The notes under the pieces were generated by a model, which had not been told where the DNA came from, did not search any database, and was given only the letters and a program-made list of their open reading frames with translations. Below are positions 37,716-47,361 of a stretch of 64,000 bases of DNA, one piece after another. The position numbers were made by a program, and so were the translations under genes. Origin of the DNA: Puccinia triticina (taxonomy: Eukaryota > Basidiomycota > Pucciniomycetes > Pucciniales > Pucciniaceae). Location of the stretch: NCBI RefSeq assembly GCF_026914185.1, contig NC_070569.1, forward strand, positions 3,906,001 to 3,970,000, read 5' to 3'. Numbering within the stretch: the stretch's first letter is position 1; the number at the start of each line of letters is the position of its first letter.

Positions 37716-39923
37716 AGAAGATAATTTCATGAAAATATTGAGGGAATCAGTTGTTAACCTTGCCTGAAAAAACATCTAGGTACCACATTTGTAATGGTTT
37801 GTTTTTTTATGATATGATTTGTGCAATATAACACCTAAATTTATGATGCATCCAATTCAAATGGGGATTAGATTGAAAGAAGTATACTGCAAGTGTTGGG
37901 ACCAACTTTTCAAATTTGCCTATGACCATGCATAAGGAAAAAAGAATCAGTAGTTGGTGTTCACTTAGAATTTCAGAGAGGATTGATGTTTGGTGAGCTC
38001 ACCTTGATCAGAAGTCTTGTCTTATCAGATGCTTCAAATTCTTCGCTGAACCATTCCTCTTCTTGACCCAACATTTCCTCTTCTTCACCTACCATTTCCT
38101 CTCCTTCACCCAACCATTCCTCCTTTCCACCCAACCTTTCTTCTTCTCCTTCATATATTGTTTGTTCTCTCAAATCTATCTATTTGCTGGATAATCTGAA
38201 ATAAGGAATGCTGCATGCAACAACCAAGATGATTTTCTGTGGAACAAAGTGGATATGAGATGGTAGGGAGTGCATCACAACAGGCCAAAAAAAAAATGCA
38301 GGGATCTAAATCATGAGAGGGAAGAGATGAGTTGAGTTGGAAACTCACACCATGGATAACCTGCTAGCACCACACGGATGGCCAGAGGTCATCCAACAAA
38401 AATCAAGCCATGTTGAACAAATCCAGTGACAGTGGCAGGCAGCACTGGACATGTTTAGAGCTTTAGTCTGTATGTCCTTATCTAACTCGTCAGTTCCTCC
38501 CCTGTGCCAAGCCCCACGATGGGTGGGGTGAGAGCAACACTGCGAAGGAGTGTGGAGAAGGTGATGAACTAACACCGATCTTAACAAAGCCTCCCTGGGG
38601 GAGGGCCCTTCTGGGTCTCTGTCTCACAGAGAAACTAACACTCTCCAGGGAGGCGTAAAACAAAGGAGAGGCTTCGCGGAAGTCAACCCTGCTGAGTTGG
38701 CAGTCAGATGCCCCTTGCGCGAACTAAGAAAGCGCCAGAAATCAAGACCCAACAAGAGGATGGACCAACTTGTTGTTGGCAATAACACAACTTGCCCGTC
38801 AAGCCACACAGACAGATGACCAGCTCCTGGTCATCCTTTTGATTCTAAATCACCTGGTCATCCTAACTGTTACCAGCCATGGGGATTATGCCCGGTCATT
38901 GATAGGATATCCAGTCATGCTCATAATTCTCAATGCCCGGTCATTGTTCTTGATGCCTGGTCATTGGTCTCAACGGCCGGTAATCAGTCTTGATGCCTGG
39001 TCATTGGTCTCAACGGCCGGTAATCAGTCTTGATGCCCGGTCAGATTGTGGCACTCAGCACGGAAGAATTCTTAAGCTAGTAAGCTCCTTCATTCAGTGA
39101 AACCGTGCCGCTGTTGGATAAGTGAAACCAGCCTCTTTCCAAAACTGATTATGTACACCAAAAACATTCTATCTACCGCAGCTTTGGCAGGCGTTGTCTC
39201 AGCTTCTAACCCTGACCCCTGGTCAGGTGCAGCACCCATTGATCCTGAGCCCTGAATACTTCAGCAAGAAGGGATTCCCGATTTGTCGGGCCTCTAACCT
39301 GTCAGTACAGTGATTTTGCCTATAAAAGAATGCCATTGTTCAGCCCAAAGCTTATTTTCTTTGTCCCATCATCTTTCTCATCAATCTTAGCGTCCTCACA
39401 TTTCCTGCTCAAGCACCTCTACATCATGCAATCTTTAAAGTCTTAAAACTACAAACAAACATAAAAAACTTGGCTCCTGTGTCTCCTCCCGTCTCAAAAA
39501 CTTTGTCTCTACAATCATCTCAGTGCGCTCTACAAGCGCAAAAATTCTTCACCTTAGTTTTACATTTTCATTACATGATCTTGTGCTCAAATTCTACTGA
39601 ATGGTCATGGGCATTGATGACCGGTCATGGGCACTGATGCCCGGTCATATTATTGATGACCGGTCATCCTATTGATGATCGCAAGACCCAATTGAATGAC
39701 AGGAGGATCGGCCGGTAGGTGAGGTAGTGTGCGGTATAGGTGTGCGTGGGGTGCAAGGTGTGGTCCAAGAGGCAGGTGTTGGGTTGGAGCAGACTTGCCA
39801 CAAGTGGAGGGCTGTGGCGAGTCGAGCCAACTTGGGATGCGTTTGGCAAGTCAGATAGCGAGTCCGTTGGACCCGAAAAACTCGCCTGATTCGCTAAATT
39901 GGGGTCGCAAGTCCCGGTTTAGT
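37716..39923. repeat. Spacer with CT-rich and CCGGTCAT repeats
   Basis: 38045-38150 is a CT-rich array (cccaaccattcctc and relatives). 38583-38660 is a copy of the aagcctc/ctctgtctc dispersed repeat. 38815-39050 and 39600-39670 contain many 'cccggtcattg' and 'gaccggtcat' units. No gene recognised. Confidence 0.55.
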
Positions 39924-40075
39924 AGGGTGTTTCAAAGTAGACCCGCGCGTGCATGCAGGTTGCTTTGCATAACCCAGTTTTGCAGGGAGACTGCAAGTCG
40001 ACGTTCAACATTTGAGTTGAACACCGGCTTGCCTTGCCTTGCAAGTTGCATGCGCGGGTCTACTTTGAAACCCCT
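39924..40075. mobile_element. MITE, diverged AGGGGTTTCAAAG family
   Basis: The left end AGGGTGTTTCAAAGTAGACC and the right end (complement of AAGGGGTTTCAAAGTAGACC) are inverted over about 35 bp. TAGT lies on both sides (39920-39923 and 40076-40079). 152 bp, non-coding. Confidence 0.75.
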
Positions 40076-41107
40076 TAGTGAGTCTGTTGGAGATGCTCTA
40101 ACTTAACACAAGTCCCCCACTTCGGAGGGCCCTGGTACAGCCTGGGCTGGCGCAAAGCGCAACCTCCAAAGGAGGGACTTGGGACTAATGTCCACATTTT
40201 GGCCTGAGAAAATCCAATCTACCAATTGTTTTTTGCAGGCAATTTAGTGCCTTTCAATTTTTGACCCTGTTCCCAAAGGGCCCCAGGCATGCCCTTTGGA
40301 TCATGCCACTTGTCTCACTCTTCCCTATATTTTGCCGCTACACACGTTCCTGGAAGTCCAACCATTGTTGCTCCATGAGCCTTCAAAGTTATGTATTTTC
40401 AAGGTTCCTTGAGCTGTACAACCTGTGCGGATTGAGCTGACCACGGAAAACAGTATGGTTTTTCAATTCAATTACACAGGAACCAGGCTCTCCATGCTCT
40501 GGTTAAGATGCCTTGGCCACTGCAGCCCCTGCATCCAATCCTTAGACAGGGACATGAAGCCAAGATGTTCAGCCATCTTGACCCTTCAAGGCTCCAGCAG
40601 AGGCTGCCTGGTTTTTTCTGTGTGAAGGGAGAAAGGAAAAAATGTAAAAAGCCACAAAAGCCCCAATCTGGCAAGAAGTGTGACAAAGTGTTAAGTCCCT
40701 CCTTCGGAGATCGCTTCGCTACTCCAAGGAGGGACTTAGTTAAGTTAGTTGCGAAGCCCAAGCCTCTGTGAGACAGACCACCACTACAGTTTTTTTTTTT
40801 TGCTGACTACAACCCAATTAGAGCGACTGTATTGATAGTGCATCTTTGTGTACGCTTCATGTAGCAGTAAGAGACTACAGATACTCATGGTTTCAAAATA
40901 CTCATTTTTTAACAGTGTAGGGTACTGGATATGCTGTGTCGTATATATACTTTTGGCTTGTCAGGTAATTAGAGAAGGGTAGTCATTGTTTCTTCACTTC
41001 ATTTTTTCATCCTTGGACTTTCCAATTTCCGAAATAAGATTGAAAAACACTCCTGGGAGAAGGAAAGAAGACGACCATATGAAAGAGAAAACGGGTCATT
41101 GGTGTTG
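40076..41107. other. Spacer with two hairpin repeats
   Basis: 40105-40190 (cggagggccctggtacagcc, gcgcaaagcgc, ctccaaaggaggg) and 40690-40740 (agtccctccttcgga ... tccaaggagggactt) can fold into hairpins and belong with 29836-29940. No gene recognised. The last 100 bp are 3' flank of the OTC gene. Confidence 0.5.
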
Positions 41108-42476
41108 TTAGTATGACATTGGTACAAATCGGGGAAATGATGTAAGGCAAGGAAAGACTGACAAGATGGTCCATTTCCTGTTCTCAGCTTCAGAGAAGAC
41201 GAGCGACCTAGGGCCGTAGAAGACCTGAATATTAAATGGGATGACAGAAAAAAGGTCAGCTCCCTTTTCTTCGCTTGTGATTTTTTTATTGATTAGGAGT
41301 GGATATAAGGCGGGCAAATACCTCATCGTCGACTTCCTCGGGATGACGTGGTAGACAATGCATGAATTTCCAATCCGCCTTTGCTTTCCCATTCTTGCAC
41401 ATCTCTTCGGTGATCTGAAAGCCTTGAAAGTCTTTCAATCGTTTGGCCACCTCCGATTCTTGGCCCATTGAGATCCTAAGTACCAGCGCAGTTAGCTTCC
41501 GCATACATATATTCATGACCAAACACAAAAGAATGAATGAGAAATGGCTGACCAGGTATCGGTGACCACGACGTCGGCATCCTGTACGGCCACGAGGGGG
41601 TCGTGGACGTGGACGAGTTTACCACCCCGATGAGAATCTTTCTCGGCCTTCAGGCCGAGTTCCATGCGATCGAGAACGACTTGGTCGATGGGATAGCCCT
41701 GCGGAGTGGCGATCTTGAGGTTGATGCCCAGCCGGGGATAGGTGACGATCATGTCATTAAGGATGTTATTGGCATCACCGATCCAGGTGACGTTGACTCC
41801 GCTGAGCGAGCTCAGATGACGTGAATGTGGGAAGAGGGCCTCGAGCAGCGTGACGAGGTCGGCTAGGATTTGAGTGGGATGGTAGAGTGAGGAGAGCGCG
41901 TTGATGACGGGGACGGCAGAGTTTTGGGCCAATAACTAAGATGGAGAACATCAGTTTCCAAAGCGGAAGAGTGAATGATTGGTTGATGGGTGCGAATTGA
42001 CCTACTTCGACGTCGGAATGGTCGCCTACCCTGGCCATGATTCCGTCGACCATGCTGCTGACGACTTTGGCGGTATCGTAGAGGCTCTCGTTGACGCCGA
42101 GTTGGATATCTTGGGGGCTGAGGAACATGGGATGGCCGCCGAGGAGGGCGGTTGCGCTCTCGCTGGCCACCCTGGTCCGGGTGCTCCGTTTGCCGAAGAT
42201 CAACGCGATGGATTTTCCCTGTAAGGTCTGCTCGATCTTCGTGGCTTCGTGCGCGCCATTGAAGTGGGCCTCCTTGACCTGTTTCTTGAGGTTGATTGCT
42301 GTCGAGACGAGTGACTGGATCTGGAAGATCGAGAGGTCTGCCAAGGTGAGCAGATGGGGCGGCTTGTTGGCGGTGGCGATGAATCTCTTGCTGGTGCTTG
42401 CTGGTGTTCTGAGGCTGCCGAGTGGTGCCCGGGCATGCCCGGCCAGTCTGGTCGTCCTTCCGGCGAGTGCGCTCAT
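41108..42476 (-). CDS. ARG3: Ornithine carbamoyltransferase, mitochondrial
   Basis: Joins carbamoyl phosphate and ornithine to form citrulline in arginine biosynthesis. Exons: 42006-42476, 41553-41935, 41322-41475, 41108-41224. A basic N-terminus ([20 protein letters not shown]...) looks like a mitochondrial leader. The carbamoyl-phosphate site STRTR lies in [14 protein letters not shown]. Further family motifs are [50 protein letters not shown] (ornithine site), EEVDDEVF and [19 protein letters not shown]. All active-site motifs are present and the length (about 374) is normal. The start ATG at 42476 fits the leader. The gene is divergent from the uS9m gene. Confidence 0.95.
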
Positions 42477-42632
42477 CTTGGTTCTCCCACTACATCGCGG
42501 CGATCGGGCGCCCAGCGGGTGGGGTGGGTATGGTCTGTGCTGCGCCTGCTGATGTAATCCGATCCGACTGCGCAGCAGATATCTCCACTAAACAGCTGTC
42601 CACAGCCGGCCTGAACACCAACACCCTCCACG
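42477..42632. promoter_or_regulatory. Shared divergent promoter, OTC / uS9m
   Basis: Only 156 bp lie between two nuclear genes for mitochondrial proteins. No specific site was recognised; the call is by geometry. Confidence 0.5.
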
Positions 42633-44028
42633 ATGTTCCACTCGAGCAAGCTGCCCATCACCATCACAACATCCGGCGCCCGCCAACCGAAGCAGCGGAA
42701 CAACCGGAACAGAACAGCTGCAGCCTTCATCCGGCTCGCCTCCTCCTTCGTCCCATCAACCACCCAGACCGAACCACTCCCCAAACCACCGAGCACCAAC
42801 TGGTTCACCACCCACCCAGCACTCTCAGACTCATTCTCTCATCTAGACTCGCTCATACACAGATCCAGACAGAACTTGCACGCCATCCAAATCCTCAAGC
42901 GATACTCTGCCTCCCCCGACTTCACCGGAACCGGGATCAGATCGAAATGGCTCAAGTGGAAGATGCTCGACCAGAGCCAGACCGAATCCTCCCATCAACT
43001 CTTCAACCTACTCTGGAGCAATCAGATCAAATGGCACCAACTGCCTACCATGAGCATCCTCGTCCAAGCTAACGAAAATCGGCCGCTCAGGATGATCGAA
43101 TACAACCATCTGATCGATAAACTCAACGAACTCAAAGCTCTGAAAAAATACCTGATCATGGCCAAATCTCTCCAACTGACGACGAGCAGTAATCTTGAGG
43201 AGATCAACGAGCTGGACGCCAAGATCGAGAACGAGCTACTAAAGTACAGCATCCCAGAGACGCAAGCCAGTCTCACCAAACGTCAGGCGATCGAGCGGGA
43301 CCATCTAGGTAGATTCCATGGCATGGGCAGGAAGAAGGAGAGCACGGCCCGGGCATGGATGATTGAAGTCAAGATCCCAGACACACAGCTGTCCTCAAAC
43401 GAGCCGTCCTCTTCATCCGGCGAGTCTTCGTCTGCAAGCACCGAACCACTCGTCCTTCCAGATCAGTCTGCGCCTGCCTCAGAAGAAAAGCAGATAACAT
43501 CCAATCCTGACTTGCCGCTCGGACAAATCATTATCAACGGGCGATCGATCGTCGACTATTTCCACACGCCTCGGCAGCGAGCAACGGCGATCAGGGCTTT
43601 AGAGATCACCAAGTAAGTCTTTCCGGGTGATCCAACCTTCTGAAACGGGCGGAAAAATGACGGATGGCATTCTTTTTTTTGTTCAGTTGTATCGGACACT
43701 ACAACATCCATCTACTGGTCCATGGCGGGGGAAAGATGGGCCAGGCGGCAGCAGCCTCGCATGCGATCGCCAACTGTCTGCTCAAAGCGCTCAACGAAGC
43801 TGGCAAGACCGACGGAACTGCCAAAGAACGTTTTGCTAAAAAACTGCTCCTCAAGAGCCAGCTCACTCTCAGAGATCCCCGGGTCGTCGAGCGGAAAAAG
43901 ACCGGCAAACCGGGCGCGAAATCTTCCGTAAGTTCTCCCCTCCTTACCCCCTCTTTTTTATCATGCACAACTTCCTTCCTTCACTTATCTTTGCATTTAT
44001 TTCCTAGTACCGATGGGTCAAGCGTTAA
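42633..44028 (+). CDS. MRPS9: Mitochondrial small-subunit ribosomal protein uS9m
   Basis: Component of the mitochondrial ribosome. Exons: 42633-43612, 43687-43927, 44008-44028. The N-terminal part is long, with a basic leader and Glu/Lys/Leu helices (RSKWLKWKMLDQSQTESS ... YNHLIDKLNELKALKKYL), then GRFHGMGRKKESTARAW and GQIIINGRSIVDYF. The uS9 core follows in exons 2-3: HGGGKMGQAAAASHAIA, SQLTLRDPRVVERKKTG and the universal C-terminal YRWVKR. The last exon codes for just those six residues and the stop. The uS9 hallmark GGGxxGQAxA and the ending are intact. Exon 2, intron 2 and the 3' flank were copied downstream (46489-46835). Confidence 0.93.
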
Positions 44029-44773
44029 TACTTGTGTTCCGACACACCAATCATCATCTCCTCATTTAATTCCGGAAATCAAACATTCACAGCCCGCCAA
44101 GAAAACGTCTAGTGTTTGTTTTTCCGGGCTCTCAGCTTCCAAAAAAACACATCAATCTTTTGTTGAATTTCGTATACCAAATGCAACACTCTTGTTCGAT
44201 GTGAGATTTGAGTTCAAGAGCAGGTAAGACGTGTAATATCTGCGAAGGTCAGATAACTAAACAGGGATATCAATGAAGGAGAATCCGGGGACTCGAAAAG
44301 CTGCATGTGTGACTGTGTGAGAGTCTTGGCATGGTTTTGGATCCTCTTTTAGTAAAAATATCATGTGCACAGAGCTGCTTGCCCTGAACTCTGAGGTCAC
44401 TGATCATCAGATGGAATCTCAGTCGTCGAGGCTCTAAATTTCCTCCGGTCCACCGGACTGTATACGTATATTGTGCAGGCTAATTCCGCGATGTGTATTG
44501 TGCTGGTGTTTCAGGAATTTCGGTTCTGGATTGCATGCACCTCGGTTGTACTCAATGTAAGGACCGTCCCAAATTCTGTCTTCGAGTTTCAGACATGGTG
44601 GGTCGAGCCTGAGGGTGTCGCTCCACTGGACATACATTAGGGGGTTTCAAACCACCTCCAGGAAGTTGGTTTCGTGAAGCCGAAGGGGGTGGGCCGTACG
44701 CTGCCGTACAACGCGCTTGACTTGTCCAGCATTATCTCCATCTAGATTTCTAATAAAATATATCCTAGGAAAT
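44029..44773. promoter_or_regulatory. 3' flank of uS9m and 5' flank of putative secreted-protein gene A
   Basis: Much of this is matched at 46836-47361 (for example aaacagggatatcaatga, gctggtgtttcaggaat, ccagcatta), so it belongs to the tandem duplication. A TAGGGGGTTTCAAA MITE end sits at about 44638 in this copy only. The first part holds an open frame continuing past the uS9m intron that is not a gene. Confidence 0.55.
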
Positions 44774-46129
44774 ATGACCAACTCCAGCATGGGTCCGGGA
44801 TCAAGACGCGAGTCTCACAAACTTGCAACCCCGTCCACGTTTACCTTTTGGGTGCTCATCTGGCTTACCTCCTTATTTCTGAAGAATGTCCAATGTATGC
44901 TCGATCCGGACCCTGCCCAGACATGGCTTGCGGCGGTTGACGACCTCTTTCATTTGGGCAATAGTCCATGGCCGGAGTCTGCTCCCAGTCCCCATGGCGT
45001 CGATCCGCGTCCGCCGCCCGGATCGGACCCTCGTCATGATGATCCTCTCGTTTTTGACAATAGCTTATGGCCGGGATCTCATCAGGCAACTGACTCGGGT
45101 TATCTTCACGATATGCTTCCTCATTTCGCCTATAGTCCAAGGCCTGCATCTCATCCTATTCTCAGTAGCACCAATCCGCGTCCACCCCCTGTTAAACGAG
45201 AACGGCAAAACGACCTAGACGAAGCCGAAACTGCCGTGAGAAAAAGGATGAAAACCTCAAGTGATCCTGCTGATCTTCCATATAAAATCGTTAATGCCGG
45301 GCGGCCAGAGGAAAGCGAAAAACGAGTGGTCTTTGAAGCAATCCGAAGTTTGGAACGAGCCGACGGGGAAAAATTGATTAATGAACAGGAAGGCGAATAC
45401 AAGATGCTTCAGATAGGCGAGGATCATATCAGCCGCTTCCTCATACAAATGGTGCAGAAAAGAAGTAGAAATGCTGAGTCTCGGCATCTCCTAATCGGCA
45501 AGTCTAGGCCACCAATCCAACCAACGAAAAACAGATCTAGCAGAAAAGCAACAACAAAAAGGCGTACTTTGCAGCGATTTAATCTCGAAACTGCTGTCTC
45601 AAAAGTGCGGTCGCTCTACAGCGCTTGTGTCCTCCCGGACTTCGCAAATTCTATGGAGGAGGTTAGATCTAGAGCAAGAGACAGAAATTTTTCGCCACAA
45701 TTACTAATCGATTTGGACCGCATTCTAGAGGTACTACCTCTCTACTTCTTCTACGTAGATTTGATCAACACAGTCATTCCAGCCCCAGTCGTGTCTACAC
45801 TTAAATCACAAAGGGAAGAAGCTGGGCGCCATTTTTTCCAGTATGTGGAGGAACGTATTGACAATTATGACATGTCAGAAGATGAAAATTTGGCAAAACG
45901 AGGAAAGGCCAGTTTAGCCGGTGTGGATTTACATCCAAACTCCAATCAGTCTACGTTGTCTTGGGCCATAATATCCAGATGGATCTATTTCTCAAGACAT
46001 TCATTAGCAGACAAGATTATGACTTCTAGAGCAATAAATCACGTTTTTAAGCAATTCTTCAATGAAATCATCACATCTTTTGTAGAAAAGTTCAACCCCA
46101 AGGCTAAGCCAGTGATTCCTCTCAAATGA
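44774..46129 (+). CDS. Putative secreted protein, copy A of a tandem family
   Basis: 451 residues from the ATG at 44774, single exon, function unknown. A polar N-terminus of about 22 residues leads into a hydrophobic segment (TFTFWVLIWLTSLFLKNVQC) that could be a signal peptide or anchor. Next come imperfect repeats with the core WPESAPSPHGVDPRPPPGSD (about residues 50-130). A basic cluster follows (KRERQNDLDEAE, VRKRMK), then a mostly helical C-terminal region with EAIRSLERADGEKLI, LDRILEVLPLYFFYVDLINT, LKSQREEAG and FKQFFNEIITSFVEKF. Few cysteines. Copies B (47362) and C (63517) are clear paralogues. The layout fits a rust candidate effector, but that is inference. Confidence 0.75.
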   Translation: MTNSSMGPGSRRESHKLATPSTFTFWVLIWLTSLFLKNVQCMLDPDPAQTWLAAVDDLFHLGNSPWPESAPSPHGVDPRPPPGSDPRHDDPLVFDNSLWPGSHQATDSGYLHDMLPHFAYSPRPASHPILSSTNPRPPPVKRERQNDLDEAETAVRKRMKTSSDPADLPYKIVNAGRPEESEKRVVFEAIRSLERADGEKLINEQEGEYKMLQIGEDHISRFLIQMVQKRSRNAESRHLLIGKSRPPIQPTKNRSSRKATTKRRTLQRFNLETAVSKVRSLYSACVLPDFANSMEEVRSRARDRNFSPQLLIDLDRILEVLPLYFFYVDLINTVIPAPVVSTLKSQREEAGRHFFQYVEERIDNYDMSEDENLAKRGKASLAGVDLHPNSNQSTLSWAIISRWIYFSRHSLADKIMTSRAINHVFKQFFNEIITSFVEKFNPKAKPVIPLK

Positions 46130-46488
46130 AGCTCCCTTTTACAAAATTCGGATAGATATAATCAAACGGAAGTCTATCCATAGACGCCAAATCGCAATCC
46201 AAAAGTGATTTCATTTCCTTTCAATTATCCTATAAGAACTATCTTTCACCAGTATTTAGTCTTTCAAAAATCCCACTAGATCATTGAGAAGTGAAAAAAG
46301 AGGAAACAAAATCCTGTCTGTATGCAAAGTTGGCACTAACACCCTGCTGTGATGACCTGCCATCAAGGTGGTGACATTTGCGCTGCAGGAAGCGTAGCGC
46401 TATTTTGCCCTTTTGCGCGGCACTGCAAGGTGGCGGTCAGACCGCTCCTGCCCCCGCTATTCAAAATCCCTGAGAGTTTTTTGTGTTT
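46130..46488. other. Boundary between the two duplicate units
   Basis: 46130-46230 is the 3' flank of gene A and is matched at 49249-49350 after gene B. The remainder to 46488 shows no gene; a region with 'gcgctgcaggaagcgtagcgc' near 46380 may fold. Confidence 0.45.
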
Positions 46489-46835
46489 GTCTTTATTAAG
46501 GTGCATTGGACACTACCAGATCCATCTGCTGGTCCATGGCGACCCGCGGGGGAAAGGTGGGACATGCGGCAGCAGCCTCGTATGTATGCGATCACCAACT
46601 TTCTGCTCAAAGTGCTCAATAAAGCTGACATTGTGACAAGATCGATGGAACCGCTAAGGAACGTTGTGATAACAAACTGCTCCTCGTGAGCCAGCTCATT
46701 CTTCGGGCCGTCGAGCGGAAAAATACCGGAAAGCCCGGCGCAAAACCTTCCCTTCACTTTTATCACGCCAAAGATTTTTGCCGCCGTCCGTCGCTTACTT
46801 TCTTTATGCTTTCTCTGGCACCGATGGGCCAAGCG
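46489..46835 (+). pseudogene. Truncated duplicate of the uS9m gene 3' end
   Basis: It matches 43675-44025: attggacactaccagatcca, ctgctggtccatggcg, ggcagcagcctcgtatg, gtcgagcggaaaaataccgg and accgatgggccaagcgtcg. The exon 2 equivalent has frame changes and an in-frame stop near the 'ctcctcgtgagccagctc' block. Intron 2 is kept in diverged form, so the copy arose from DNA rather than mRNA. The acceptor before the final YRWVKR codons is lost. Non-functional. Confidence 0.9.
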
Positions 46836-47361
46836 TCGAAAGGGCAGGGAACTAAACAGGGATATCAATGAGTGAGAATCCGGGGGTTGGAAAAGCTGCG
46901 CATTTATTTATGTGTCCTTCACATGGTCATCCGGTCCTTTTTGGGTAATATTTACACGCGGCTGCTTGCCCTCAATTTCGAGGGGTGTTACCAATACGCG
47001 TTACAGTCTGAATCTGATCACAGTCATCAGATGGAGTCCCAGTCGACAACTGTAGAGACTCGTGGGTCGGGTGGAGTCTCTCCCGGTCGTACACGAGACT
47101 GTACAATCTCGTTGACTAGGAGAAGTAGGGAGAGATACTCGGTGCTACTCCAGCCGCACCCTCGCGGCACCCGATCCCGCGGTGTGTGTGCTGGTGTTTC
47201 AGGAATCTTGGTTGAGCTGATTTGCAGCGTCCCAAAATCTGTCAGCTTTGTGTTTCAGGCGTGATGGGTCGAAGTTATCGCTCCGAGTCAACTTGAATAA
47301 ATCGTGAAGGCGTACCCGGGGGACTCTCCAGCATTACAATCTGCAAGATACCCAAGGAAAT
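46836..47361. promoter_or_regulatory. 5' flank of putative secreted-protein gene B
   Basis: Matches 44240-44773 in patches. A frame at 46872-47264 is open but follows duplicated flanking DNA and is not supported as a gene. Confidence 0.45.

Noticed and set aside
42422..43072. 216-codon plus-strand frame overlapping OTC and uS9m
   Set aside because: Shadow frame; both real genes have strong family matches in other frames.
46872..47264. 130-codon frame before gene B
   Set aside because: Duplicated flanking DNA; equivalent region before gene A is not open.
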